From Pseudomonas muyukensis (GTDB taxonomy: Bacteria > Pseudomonadota > Gammaproteobacteria > Pseudomonadales > Pseudomonadaceae), in the NCBI RefSeq assembly GCF_019139535.1, contig NZ_CP077073.1:4864501-4928500 (forward strand): 64,000 bases of DNA, written 5' to 3'. Below, piece after piece: positions 15,863 to 22,968 of this stretch (position 1 is its first letter; every line of letters begins with the position of its first letter). The position numbers and the translations under genes are program-made. The notes under the pieces are model-generated. The model ran no database searches. It saw only the letters and a program-made list of their open reading frames with translations, and had not been told where the DNA came from.

Positions 15863-16453
15863 TCACAGGCGGTCCTCGGCGTAGATGGCCGCGCTGACGA
15901 TCGCCCCGCCCCAGCGCCGCTTGCCGATGCACAGCGGCACCGGCAGACCGGTGGTGACGGTGTTGCGGGCGCTGCCGAAGGCATAGCCCGGGGTGTTCGA
16001 AGGGCTGGCGCTGAGCTTGAGGCCCTTGGGCTGCGGGCTGAGCATCTGCATCACGCCCCCCGCCATGAGGCCGGCGCCCATCTGCACCGCCCAGGTTTGT
16101 CCGAAGTACAGCCCACCGACGATCATCACCGCGCCGACGATGGTCTGCAGGATGCCGCCACGCTTGCTGCCGGCCAGCACCGGGACGATACGCAGCTCCT
16201 TGGTGCCCCCCAGGGCAAAGGCATCGCTGTCGACGTTGCGACGATTGCGGAAAATCGCGAAGCGCATGCCCAGACGGTCGAGCCGACGGATCTCCTGCTC
16301 GAAACCCTCCAGGGTGTTGCGCAAGGCCCGAAACACTTCCCATGCCTGGCCACTGTCCAGGCGCCGCCGGTGTTCGCGGCCAAACTTGCGCGCCAGCACA
16401 CCGGACAACTTGATGGTGGTCAGGGCCGGCGCATTGATCACGGATACAGCCAT
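15863..16453 (-). CDS. Tail assembly protein I, first copy (lambda gpI-like, 196 aa)
   Basis: ATG 16453 follows GGAGG at a good distance. The protein opens TTIKLSGVLARKFGREHRRR, keeps the VLAGSKRGG motif and the hydrophobic middle (TIVGAVMIVGGLYFG), and ends with the same block as the second copy (SPQPKGLKLSASPSN, TPGYAFGSARN, AAIYAEDRL). It follows gpK by 40 bases, the normal place for I. The two copies are intact but only moderately alike in the N-terminal half, so the duplication is old or came from a different tailocin. Confidence 0.91.
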   Translation of the reverse strand: MAVSVINAPALTTIKLSGVLARKFGREHRRRLDSGQAWEVFRALRNTLEGFEQEIRRLDRLGMRFAIFRNRRNVDSDAFALGGTKELRIVPVLAGSKRGGILQTIVGAVMIVGGLYFGQTWAVQMGAGLMAGGVMQMLSPQPKGLKLSASPSNTPGYAFGSARNTVTTGLPVPLCIGKRRWGGAIVSAAIYAEDRL

Positions 16454-16493
16454 CGAGGGCCTCCTGTGCGAATCTGCATGAAACGAAGGCCGC

Positions 16494-17258
16494 TCATTGG
16501 CGGCCATCGGCATCGCGGTGGCGCAACACCAGCCGCGTACGATCCAGCCACGGCCCACCGAACACGATCACTTCGCTGGGGCGCCCGTACAGATGGTGCA
16601 GCAGGAACGGGCCGGCACCGGTGGGCGTCCATGGCTCACCTGGCAGGCGCGGATCACTGCCCAGAAAAATCCCGGCATGGTTGGGGTGCGCGGTACGCCC
16701 AATGGCCATGACCAGCATGTCGCCACGTTGCGGGCTGTCCACCACGGTAAAACCAGCATCGGCGTAGGCCTGCTCGTACAGACTGGGGCCCTGGGCATCC
16801 TCCCACCAGCCGTCTTCCCGGGCATAGCGCGGGAAGCTCAGCCCCCATTCGCGCAGGTACCAGTCGGCGCACACCTGCCAGCAATCCCACAGGCCATGCA
16901 CGAACGGGCGCCCCAGCAATGGCGTGTGCCCCTGGGGCAGGATCGTGCGCAGGTCACCTTCCGGCCAGGACAGGATATGCCAGGGCAACCCCGTGGCCTC
17001 GCACATGGCCAGGTCTCGGGGGGAAGGCCGGCTGCTGGCGTCCGGGTGCGAGTGCACCACCGCGACAATTTCCCCGAGGTCTTCCGCCGCCGCGTAGTCG
17101 TGCGGATCGATGCGGAACTCTTCGTCGGGTTCACTGGCCGTGTTGCGACAGCGCTGGTAGTCAAGCCGCCCTGCCCGCTCGATGACCAACCCACAGGCCT
17201 CGCGGGGGTAGTCCTGGGCGGCATGGCAACGGATAGCGTCGAGCAGGTCCGGTGCCAT
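16494..17258 (-). CDS. Tail tip protein K (JAMM plus NlpC/P60, lambda gpK-like)
   Basis: At 254 residues this has two enzyme-like domains. Residues 1-110 form a JAB1/MPN (JAMM) domain with the metal motif VVHSHPDASSRPSPRD. Residues 115-245 form an NlpC/P60 peptidase-like domain with DCWQVCADWY (putative Cys nucleophile) and HPNHAGIFLG (His). K is a tip assembly protein thought to act on gpI or cell-wall peptides. It lies 3 bases after gpL and before gpI, as in lambda. Catalytic residues appear intact. Confidence 0.93.
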   Translation of the reverse strand: MAPDLLDAIRCHAAQDYPREACGLVIERAGRLDYQRCRNTASEPDEEFRIDPHDYAAAEDLGEIVAVVHSHPDASSRPSPRDLAMCEATGLPWHILSWPEGDLRTILPQGHTPLLGRPFVHGLWDCWQVCADWYLREWGLSFPRYAREDGWWEDAQGPSLYEQAYADAGFTVVDSPQRGDMLVMAIGRTAHPNHAGIFLGSDPRLPGEPWTPTGAGPFLLHHLYGRPSEVIVFGGPWLDRTRLVLRHRDADGRQ

Positions 17259-17261
17259 GGT

Positions 17262-18008
17262 TCAGTTCCGGGCGATCAGCGAGACGGCGGGGAAACCGCC
17301 ATGCGGCAACTCGGCCGCCTCACCGAAGCGCAGCTTGCACGAGCGCAAGCCCCCCTTGCAGCGATCCTTGGCCGGGTCATCGGTGGGACGATCCTCATCG
17401 TCAAAGCGCAAGTTGCCGGTGTAGCCGCAGTTCGGACCACGGTAGCCATTGGTCATCGCCCAATGGCAATAGGCGGTCATCTGCCGGCCGGGCAAGCCAT
17501 GGCTGTCGATCTCGCCGGGGGACGACAGCTCCCACTGCACGTGCTCGTCGTCCTCCTGGGTCTTCTGGTCGAGGAACCAGATTTCCAGGGCTTCCTGGGT
17601 CGGGTCGGCCTGGTTGTTGCCGGCGGCGAAGTTGCGCGCATCCAGGTACTGGCCCAGGGTCTGGCGCACGGTCAGCTTGAACTTGAGCAGGTCCTCGAAG
17701 GCCAGGCACAAGGCAGTGACCCGGCCATCGACGTTGCCGGCGGTGAACTTCGGCCGGGTGGCCCGGCCGTTGCTGTTGGCACCGATACCATCGACCTGCA
17801 CCGGCCAGGCGGCATACTCGCTGCCCTGCCACCAGATCGAACGGGCCGGCAGTTCGGCCGCGCCAGCCGCGGCGACCGTCTCGGGATCGTGGGCGATGGC
17901 ATGACCATGAAAGCGCAGGGTATCGGCGCCGAACTCGCTGCCGTCGATCTCGAACAGCACGATTTCCGCGCCCGGTTCGAGTTTCTGGATGTCATTGATC
18001 AGCGCCAT
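17262..18008 (-). CDS. Tail tip protein L (iron-sulfur, lambda gpL-like)
   Basis: This 248-residue protein starts MALINDIQKLEPGAEIVLFE. Its C-terminal domain carries four cysteines, Cys181, Cys194, Cys217 and Cys224 (AYCHWAM, GPNCGYTG, DRCKGG, RSCKLRFG), in the spacing of the [4Fe-4S] ligands described for lambda gpL. gpL joins the tail tube and tape measure to the tip complex. Gene order M-L-K is conserved. A further Cys at 101 is not part of the cluster. The start follows CGAGGAGAGC with good spacing. Confidence 0.94.
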   Translation of the reverse strand: MALINDIQKLEPGAEIVLFEIDGSEFGADTLRFHGHAIAHDPETVAAAGAAELPARSIWWQGSEYAAWPVQVDGIGANSNGRATRPKFTAGNVDGRVTALCLAFEDLLKFKLTVRQTLGQYLDARNFAAGNNQADPTQEALEIWFLDQKTQEDDEHVQWELSSPGEIDSHGLPGRQMTAYCHWAMTNGYRGPNCGYTGNLRFDDEDRPTDDPAKDRCKGGLRSCKLRFGEAAELPHGGFPAVSLIARN

Positions 18009-18023
18009 GGCTGCTCTCCTCGG

Positions 18024-18356
18024 TCATGGATGAAAGGCCTGCTCGAACGTCGCGCTGATGCTGTACAGGCCGCCACCCTTGGCGGTGGGCTGATAGCCTT
18101 TGCAGCGATACAGGCCCGGCTTGCCCAGGGGCGCGGTCCAGCGGAAGGCTCGGCTGCCGGCATGGCGGTCGAGAAACTCGGCGATCGCGCGGATCTTGGT
18201 GTCGTCGCCGATGAACACCAACGGCCAGGACTGACTGCGGTTGTTGATGCCATCGGCCACCGCCTGTTGGTAGCCGTCGCCGAACTGCACCGTGCGCACG
18301 CGATATTCCACGGTGCCGGTCGGTTCGGTCTTGGGGCTCCAGGTAAAGGTTTCCAT
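18024..18356 (-). CDS. Tail tip protein M (lambda gpM-like)
   Basis: This 110-residue member of the phage minor tail protein family opens METFTWSPKTEPTGTVEYRV and contains the family hallmark VQFGDGYQQ. It links the tape measure to gpL at the tail tip. ATG 18356 follows AAGGAGAACATC. It stands between tape measure and gpL as in lambda and F-pyocins, with no anomaly. Confidence 0.94.
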   Translation of the reverse strand: METFTWSPKTEPTGTVEYRVRTVQFGDGYQQAVADGINNRSQSWPLVFIGDDTKIRAIAEFLDRHAGSRAFRWTAPLGKPGLYRCKGYQPTAKGGGLYSISATFEQAFHP

Positions 18357-18372
18357 GTGATGTTCTCCTTGG

Positions 18373-19638
18373 TCAGCGACCGTGAATGGCCGACCAGATC
18401 TGCCCGCCGGGCATCAGCTCACGAGAGATCTGTTCGCTGGCGCCCTGGCGGGCGGCACCGGCATAGGCATTGGCCAGGCGCTGGGCATTGCCATCGCCCG
18501 CAGCGGCATTGCCGTCGCCGGCGGCCACGTTGATAGTCTGCTGGATGACCACTTCGCTGCTGTGGCTGGCAGCACCACCGCCACCGAGTGCGCGAACGCC
18601 CAAGGCACCGTCGGCGCCGCGGGTCAGCGGCATGATCGCCTCGGGGCCGGCTTCGCCGAACAGCGCCATCGGCGCCAGGGTCGGCGTGCTCGCGACGCCG
18701 TTGGTGAAGGCGCCCCCCTTGGCGAAGGCGGAGCCGCCATAGGAAATACCCGAAGCGTTGATCTGCGGGGTGAAGGTGGTGGTGCTACCACCCACGGTCA
18801 TGCTGCTGGCAGCTGGCGTGGCCCCCCCGCTGAACCACGAGCCAACCAGGTTCATGCCGAACCCGAGCAAGCTGCTCAGCGCCTTGGAGGCGGCGGTCTT
18901 GGCAGCCAGCGCGGCCATGTCGGCGATCACCGACTTGGCGAAGTCGGAGAACGACAGCTTGCCGGTGGTGGCAAAGGTCTGCACCGCCGTGCCCATGCGC
19001 TCGAAGACACTGGCAAAGACGGCTTGCGACTGCGCCGCGACGTTGCTGGAAGTCTCCAGGTACTCCTCCCAGGCTGCGGACGCGCCGACCATCCAGTCGC
19101 CGCGCGCCTGGCTCATCATGTCGTAGTCGTTGAGCACCTGGTTGGTCATGTCGGCATGCCGGCTGCGCATGTCCTCCAGCTGCTGCTGGTAACTGGCGCC
19201 ATCGGGGCCTGCGGCGCCCAACGGGTTGGCCTGTTCGAACTGGGCCCGTTCGGCGTAGTAGCCTTCGTCCACCTTGAACAGCTGGTCAGCCAGCCCGCCC
19301 TGGCGCTTGCTCATGCTCATCTTCGCCACTTCCAGCTCGGCACTGGCGTGTTGCTTGCGCAACGCCTCGCCATAAGGCCGCTCGGGGGCGTCCTGCACGG
19401 CCTGCTGCCAGCTCGGCGGCGTGTAGGCGGACTGGAAGCGATCCAACGCCTTCCTCGAGATATCCAGGCTCGAGTCGGCGACGGCGCCCACACTCTTGAG
19501 GTACTTCTGGTTGAAAGCCTCGACGTTCTTCTGCATCTCGCGCAGGGTGCGGTCACTGAGGGCCGAAGCCCTGGACAGTGCCCGTTCGAGGCTGGAGAGG
19601 TCGATCGTCGGGCTGAAACTGGCAAGGTTGGTTGCCAT
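18373..19638 (-). CDS. Tape measure protein, short (lambda gpH-like, 421 aa)
   Basis: The N-terminal half is helical (SLERALSRASALSDRTLREM, QQLEDMRSRHADM), followed by a lambda-H-type C-terminal region at about 195-280 (SNVAAQSQAVFASVFERMG, FAKSVIADMAALAAKTA) with a hydrophobic stretch (ALSSLLGFGMNLVGSWF), then a glycine-rich domain and a C-terminal segment. Tape measures set tail length at roughly 1.5 angstrom per residue; 421 residues predict a tail of about 60-65 nm, less than half of lambda. The N-terminus is complete (ATG 19638), and no frameshift or second fragment was seen upstream. Confidence 0.9.
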   Translation of the reverse strand: MATNLASFSPTIDLSSLERALSRASALSDRTLREMQKNVEAFNQKYLKSVGAVADSSLDISRKALDRFQSAYTPPSWQQAVQDAPERPYGEALRKQHASAELEVAKMSMSKRQGGLADQLFKVDEGYYAERAQFEQANPLGAAGPDGASYQQQLEDMRSRHADMTNQVLNDYDMMSQARGDWMVGASAAWEEYLETSSNVAAQSQAVFASVFERMGTAVQTFATTGKLSFSDFAKSVIADMAALAAKTAASKALSSLLGFGMNLVGSWFSGGATPAASSMTVGGSTTTFTPQINASGISYGGSAFAKGGAFTNGVASTPTLAPMALFGEAGPEAIMPLTRGADGALGVRALGGGGAASHSSEVVIQQTINVAAGDGNAAAGDGNAQRLANAYAGAARQGASEQISRELMPGGQIWSAIHGR

Positions 19639-19661
19639 GGGCCTACTCCCTGATCATTGTG

Positions 19662-19682
19662 AAACCCGCCATGGCGGGTTTC
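19662..19682 (-). terminator. Hairpin between G-T and tape measure (weak terminator)
   Basis: GAAACCCGCC ATG GGCGGGTTTC-type palindrome (stem of about 9 bp) in the 66-base gap before the tape measure gene. Only a short T stretch lies in the stem end, so termination would be partial at best. It resembles the other small hairpins placed between cassettes in this locus. Confidence 0.45.
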
Positions 19683-19704
19683 GTGAAGAAGGTGGTGCCG
19701 GTCA

Positions 19705-20339
19705 TCAGCACCACTGCTGCATGGCACTCTCGAGCGACACCCCCTGGCGCCGCTGGTGAGGCATGAAATCGATCAACTCGGCGCTACCGCCGGCCTGATG
19801 GTTGGCCTGCAGCGCCAACATGGCGATGCTGGCCTCCAGCCGACGACCGCCGTGCAATGAGCCATGGCGCTGGATGTATTGCGCCCAGTCCCTGGCCTCT
19901 GCGTAGCTCAGCCGCTCCTTGGCTTCGCTGATCGTGCGGCCGCCGATGCCGTTGAGCACCAGCTCGTGCCAGAACTCATCGGCGGCCGTCAGTTCTTTGC
20001 CGGGGTGTTACCGGTGCCGTTGACTTCGTTGATGGCATTGAGCAGCACGAAGCCCAGCGACGGCTCGAGGTTGAAGGCATCCTCGACGCTCAGCGGCTCC
20101 TCGCCGTCCTCGCCCAGGCTGACCGAGGCGGCCAGGTAATGGGCGTTGCGGCTGTGGGACGCTGCCTGTTCGGCGAACAGGCGCTCGATCACCCCGAACG
20201 AATGGCGGCGCACATGCACCACCAGGGTCTGGGCGAGCATGGCGCCAGTCTGTGGGTCAGGCCGGTTCCAGACGATTTCCTTGCGCACGCGCTGCTCGTC
20301 GACGATGCCACCCAGGGCCTTGAGTTGATTGATGTTCAT
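19705..20339 (-). CDS. Tail assembly chaperone G-T by -1 frameshift (about 211 aa)
   Basis: The downstream ORF reads KELTAADEFWHELVLNGIGG, RTISEAKERLSYAEARDW ... LQANHQ, the type of domain found as gpT in lambdoid tails. It lacks a good own start: the first in-frame candidate is a GTG at 19959 without a ribosome site. Its frame is open upstream only back to a TAA just inside gpG, leaving an 18-base window that contains GGCAAAG (19995-20001). A -1 slip on the AAG codon joins 115 residues of gpG to 96 of T. The G and G-T ratio is needed for tail assembly on the tape measure. Confidence 0.78.
19989..20339 (-). CDS. Tail assembly chaperone G (lambda gpG-like, 116 aa)
   Basis: It lies between tail tube and tape measure, the fixed place of G. 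It begins MNINQLKALGGIVDEQRVRK, is about the length of tail assembly chaperones, and ends NGTGNTPAKN. The helical N-terminal part is followed by an acidic loop (LGEDGEEPLSVEDAF). The stop at 19989 is bypassed by the -1 frameshift described for the G-T product. Sequence similarity to lambda G is not obvious by eye; the assignment rests on size, order and the frameshift. Confidence 0.8.
   Translation of the reverse strand: MNINQLKALGGIVDEQRVRKEIVWNRPDPQTGAMLAQTLVVHVRRHSFGVIERLFAEQAASHSRNAHYLAASVSLGEDGEEPLSVEDAFNLEPSLGFVLLNAINEVNGTGNTPAKN
19995..20001 (-). promoter_or_regulatory. Putative -1 ribosomal frameshift site GGCAAAG
   Basis: Reading G GCA AAG with the A-site tRNA able to re-pair on AAA; lambda uses G GGA AAG. 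The P-site part is not canonical, so efficiency is uncertain. It sits 4 bases before the gpG stop, in the only overlap of the two frames. Confidence 0.6.
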
Positions 20340-20353
20340 TCAGTTCTCCGGGC

Positions 20354-20845
20354 TCAGGCCTTTTTCGCCCAGGTGGAGCCGCCGGTGCGCTGGATGCTCA
20401 CCGACGTGGTAACCACCGCGTTGAGGGCGAAATTGAACGGGAAGTCGGCCACATAACCTTCGAAGGCGAACCAGGTACGGGTGGCCGGCAGCTCGAAACC
20501 ATCGCCCTTGCTGTTGACGGTTGGCGCCACGCCCTTGCCGTCGGACCAGCCCACCACCCACTTGACGGTGGTGTTGCCCTTGGCTTCGGACAGCTGGTGC
20601 AGGCGGATGTGGCTGGCGTTGGTCGGGTCGGCATTGAGGCCGAGGGTAGCGGTGCCAGGGGTGCGCAGGCCTTTCTTATAGGTACGCTCCGCGGCATCGA
20701 GGGTGGTGTCCTCGATCTGCTCGGCGGGGGCGCCGCCTGGTTCGAACGAGGTCACGTGATCGACTTCCAGCACGCTGAGCGGGCCGGTGCCGGAGACCGG
20801 TGGAACCAGTGCATAGATCTGGGTGCCTTGGGTAAGAATCGACAT
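20354..20845 (-). CDS. Major tail tube protein (lambda gpV-like, 163 aa)
   Basis: ATG 20845 has AAGGAG upstream; an earlier ATG at 20866 lacks one. The protein opens [19 protein letters not shown] and contains family features [14 protein letters not shown] and [18 protein letters not shown], then [16 protein letters not shown]. It matches the phage tail tube family of flexible tails. It lacks the Ig-like C-terminal extension of lambda V (246 aa). It is the first structural gene of the flexible-tail module, with G following 14 bases later. Confidence 0.9.
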   Translation of the reverse strand: MSILTQGTQIYALVPPVSGTGPLSVLEVDHVTSFEPGGAPAEQIEDTTLDAAERTYKKGLRTPGTATLGLNADPTNASHIRLHQLSEAKGNTTVKWVVGWSDGKGVAPTVNSKGDGFELPATRTWFAFEGYVADFPFNFALNAVVTTSVSIQRTGGSTWAKKA

Positions 20846-20928
20846 AGGGGTGTTCTCCTTGAACATGATGAAAGCCGCCGCGGGGAATCCCGGACGGACG
20901 GGTGCTGCAGGTTAAGGGTGGGAAAAGC

Positions 20929-21111
20929 TCAGGCTGGCTTGGAGCCGTCGAGGTAGGGCGGGGCATCCGGGTCCGGTTCACGGCTCTTCAGATAAGCCAC
21001 CAGTTGCTCGTTGCTCAGCGCCAGTCGTTCGATCGACTGCCCCAGCGCGGTCTGCACCGAGGCCTGGTTGCGCAGCGCGGCCAGCAGTTCGTCGAGTTGC
21101 GCTTCGTTCAT
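20929..21111 (-). CDS. Small helical protein of unknown function (60 aa)
   Basis: GGAG lies 6 bases before ATG 21111. The sequence (MNEAQLDELLAALRNQASV, QTALGQSIERLALSNEQLV) predicts one amphipathic helix or coiled coil with a proline/aspartate-rich end. It is 13 bases after the holin and before the tail tube. I recognise no family. Its position could fit a lysis accessory or assembly factor. A longer reading of the frame to 21225 lacks a ribosome site. Confidence 0.6.
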   Translation of the reverse strand: MNEAQLDELLAALRNQASVQTALGQSIERLALSNEQLVAYLKSREPDPDAPPYLDGSKPA

Positions 21112-21124
21112 AGGTGCTCCTTGC

Positions 21125-21478
21125 TCAATGCCTGCGGTCTTCGGCGTCCACGCCGGCCGCGGGTTGCTCGATGCCCAGGCGACGAGCCGCCCAGCGTTCA
21201 TAAAGGCCGATGGCAACATCGGCACCGGCCATGGCGGTGAGGCAGCCGAAGGCGCTGGCGCTCCAGATCGTCATGCCGCTGGCGTACAGCAGCATCACCG
21301 TGGATACGCCACAGACCATGCAAGCTCCGGAGCGCAAAGCCAGGCGACGCAGCAGCCCCCAGCCCCGCGCCCCCGCCTTGTCGGCCCGCCACATTTCGCC
21401 AGACAGGCCGCCGAGCAAGGCCAGGACGATCACCAGCCAGAGCGGCATGTCGAGCAGTGCCTGTTGTTCGTTTGTCAA
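21125..21478 (-). CDS. Putative holin (117 aa)
   Basis: I chose TTG 21478, because AAGGAG stands 8 bases upstream and the start gives MTNEQQALLDMPLWLVIVL; the longer frame to 21562 overlaps the previous gene. There are three hydrophobic segments at about residues 11-28 (PLWLVIVLALLGGLSGE), 50-68 and 70-87 (TIWSASAFGCLTAMAGADV), with charged tails, as in class I holins and the Pseudomonas tailocin holin family. It would permeabilise the inner membrane for release of particles. No endolysin or spanin gene is present in the window. Confidence 0.75.
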   Translation of the reverse strand: MTNEQQALLDMPLWLVIVLALLGGLSGEMWRADKAGARGWGLLRRLALRSGACMVCGVSTVMLLYASGMTIWSASAFGCLTAMAGADVAIGLYERWAARRLGIEQPAAGVDAEDRRH

Positions 21479-21506
21479 AGTCCTGTCTCCTTGGAAAATG
21501 GCCACC

Positions 21507-21845
21507 TCATCCCTCCATCGACTGGATGATCGGCACGCCGGGTAACTCATCGACCAGGACATGCAGCATCAGCGTGCTGATCAGCCGGTAAGGCTGACCG
21601 TCGCGGGTGACGGTCACCAGCAGGTCGCCCGAAGCCGCGTCGTGCTCGATGGCGACGTCGGCCTTGTTGTCCATGTGGCTGAGCGAGTAGCCCCAGCCGA
21701 CACTCGTGGGTGGAAACGGCACCAGGCCCAGGCTGCCAGTGACCTTGAAGCGACCCTCGCCGAGTGCCTGCGAGGCCAGTCGCGTCTGCGCCGGGGTGAT
21801 GTCGTAAGTGCTGCCATCGTTGAGCAGCGTGATGATTGCGCGCAT
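21507..21845 (-). CDS. Fibre-associated protein (112 aa), stand-alone version
   Basis: It starts right at the stop of the 217-aa fibre (no gap). The content (TGSLGLVPFPPTSVGWGYSL, VTVTRDGQPYRLISTLMLHV) is homologous to residues 1-95 of the 180-aa fusion protein at 8484, but without the Tfa domain. It is probably a fibre assembly or capping protein for the fibre encoded before it. It is followed by the holin. Confidence 0.72.
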   Translation of the reverse strand: MRAIITLLNDGSTYDITPAQTRLASQALGEGRFKVTGSLGLVPFPPTSVGWGYSLSHMDNKADVAIEHDAASGDLLVTVTRDGQPYRLISTLMLHVLVDELPGVPIIQSMEG

Positions 21846-22499
21846 TCAGGCCACCTTGATCGTGCCGTCGTTGCCGACCTGGCAATTGGCTGTGTTGAGC
21901 GTGGTAACGATGGTGAACGGCACCTGCTGCAAACTGGCTGCCGGTGGCGGACCGTCGACCACGATGCCCCAATTGGCCTCCTGCCCCCCCGGCATCGCCA
22001 GCGCACCGGTGTTAAGGCAACTGACCGCAAAGCGCGGGTAATAGGCCCTGGACGGGAACTTCAGGTACAGGTTGGCCAGGCCGTTTTCCTCATAGAGGAT
22101 GATCTGCAGGGCGTTACTGGCCGCCAGGGTGCCCATCTCCCGCGAAGACGTGTTGACCAGCGCGGTCGCCGCGACGATCTTGCCGTCGTAGAAATACCAG
22201 CTCAGGTCGATGGTGACCGGCGAGGTGTAGGTCGCCAGGCAGCCGTGCAGGCGCACTATTGGGGCGATGCCTCCGGCGCTGGGCACCTTGGTCTTGAGCG
22301 TGAAGGCGTTCACGTAGTTGGACACCGCCAGCACCCCGACCTCGCGGTACAACTGGCCGGACAGTGTCGAGTAGTCTGGCTGGAGGGCGCGATCCTTGAG
22401 CAGCGCCAGGTTGCGATTGACCTTGTCGAAACCGGTGCGCACCGTGTCGCCGCCGACGCCTGTGGGCGCCGTGCCCATATTGATGATTTCGAAACCCAT
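21846..22499 (-). CDS. Short tail fibre, F-type (217 aa), promoter-proximal
   Basis: ATG 22499 has a near-perfect GGAGGTGAA ribosome site. The N-terminus (EIINMGTAPTGVGGDTVRT, FDKVNRNLALL) is the docking motif of the other fibres. The middle is beta-rich (TSPVTIDLSWYFYDGKIVAA) and the C-terminus ends VGNDGTIKVA, similar to the 203-aa fibre. This is the first gene after the putative tailocin promoter, ahead of holin and structural genes, an unexpected place for a fibre. It likely is an inserted extra receptor-binding cassette. Confidence 0.8.
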   Translation of the reverse strand: MGFEIINMGTAPTGVGGDTVRTGFDKVNRNLALLKDRALQPDYSTLSGQLYREVGVLAVSNYVNAFTLKTKVPSAGGIAPIVRLHGCLATYTSPVTIDLSWYFYDGKIVAATALVNTSSREMGTLAASNALQIILYEENGLANLYLKFPSRAYYPRFAVSCLNTGALAMPGGQEANWGIVVDGPPPAASLQQVPFTIVTTLNTANCQVGNDGTIKVA

Positions 22500-22572
22500 T
22501 TCACCTCCGTTGCGATGAATTTCGTGGATATGAAGCTGCGATGGTCGAACCTATCGCGCTGCCTCGGCATTC

Positions 22573-22596
22573 CAAAAAGCCCGCCATGCAGGCTTT
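22573..22596 (-). terminator. Leader hairpin with T-run (attenuator candidate)
   Basis: AAGCCTGC and GCGGGCTT pair (8 bp, one G-T) around an ATG loop, followed by TTT on the minus strand. It lies between the promoter at 22808 and the first gene, so it could attenuate the whole operon, or be the end of an older insertion. Confidence 0.6.
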
Positions 22597-22743
22597 TCAG
22601 TAATGCGTTGATCAACCGCCGGCCACGACTGGTGACGCCGTGCAGTTGCGCTTCAAATTGGTGACTCCGACCGCGGCCGCCTGCCCGCCGGATAACTGAT
22701 CGTGGTGCTTTACGCTGCACACCCGGGCCAGTTGCCAACCCTC

Positions 22744-22764
22744 TGAACAGTCGAGGCCTGTTCA
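22744..22764. promoter_or_regulatory. Palindrome TGAACAG-N7-CTGTTCA
   Basis: Perfect 7-bp arms with a 7-base spacer, about 40 bases downstream of the predicted start of the operon transcript. It is a good candidate operator for the adjacent repressor or for an activator of PrtN type, or it may form an RNA stem. The half site differs from the TGCAT repeats at the two promoters. Confidence 0.5.
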
Positions 22765-22807
22765 TCGCTGCCTGTGTAACAACCGGTTGCTGACCGGCTT
22801 GAGATAC

Positions 22808-22836
22808 AGAATATGCATGCACGCATATGCAGTCAA
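22808..22836 (-). promoter_or_regulatory. Sigma-70-like promoter of the tail operon with overlapping inverted repeat
   Basis: TTGACT (22831-22836) and TATTCT (22808-22813) are separated by exactly 17 bases. The spacer contains TGCAT-N8-ATGCA (22814-22831), a plausible repressor operator that would block RNA polymerase. The repressor's own promoter region has a similar TTGCAT-N10-ATGCAA repeat, supporting autoregulation and common control. Confidence 0.65.
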
Positions 22837-22923
22837 TGCGTTTATGGAAAAATTTATGCACATGTTTTTGCCGAAATGCATGAAGGCCTTTTCGGATGCG
22901 GGTTGTAGGGCTTTTCCGAGGGC

Positions 22924-22948
22924 GAAAAAAAACCCGCCTGGGCGGGTT
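22924..22948 (-). terminator. Terminator of the repressor gene
   Basis: Minus strand AACCCGCCCAGGCGGGTT (8-bp stem) followed by six further T residues, 20 bases after the repressor stop. Strong rho-independent signal separating repressor and tail operon transcription. Confidence 0.88.
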
Positions 22949-22968
22949 CTTGTTCTCAACAGGGAGTA

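Larger units (their letters stand above)
22500..22968. other. Regulatory gap between repressor and tail operon (469 bp)
   Basis: No gene was found here. From right to left on the minus strand it holds the repressor's terminator (22924-22948), an AT-rich stretch, a strong sigma-70-like promoter (22808-22836), a 7-bp-arm palindrome (22744-22764), a terminator-like hairpin (22573-22596) and the ribosome site of the first fibre gene. The leader RNA would be about 300 nt long. Confidence 0.8.

Noticed and set aside
20929..21111. PrtN-type activator
   Set aside because: 60 residues, a single helix with a Pro/Asp-rich end and no DNA-binding features.
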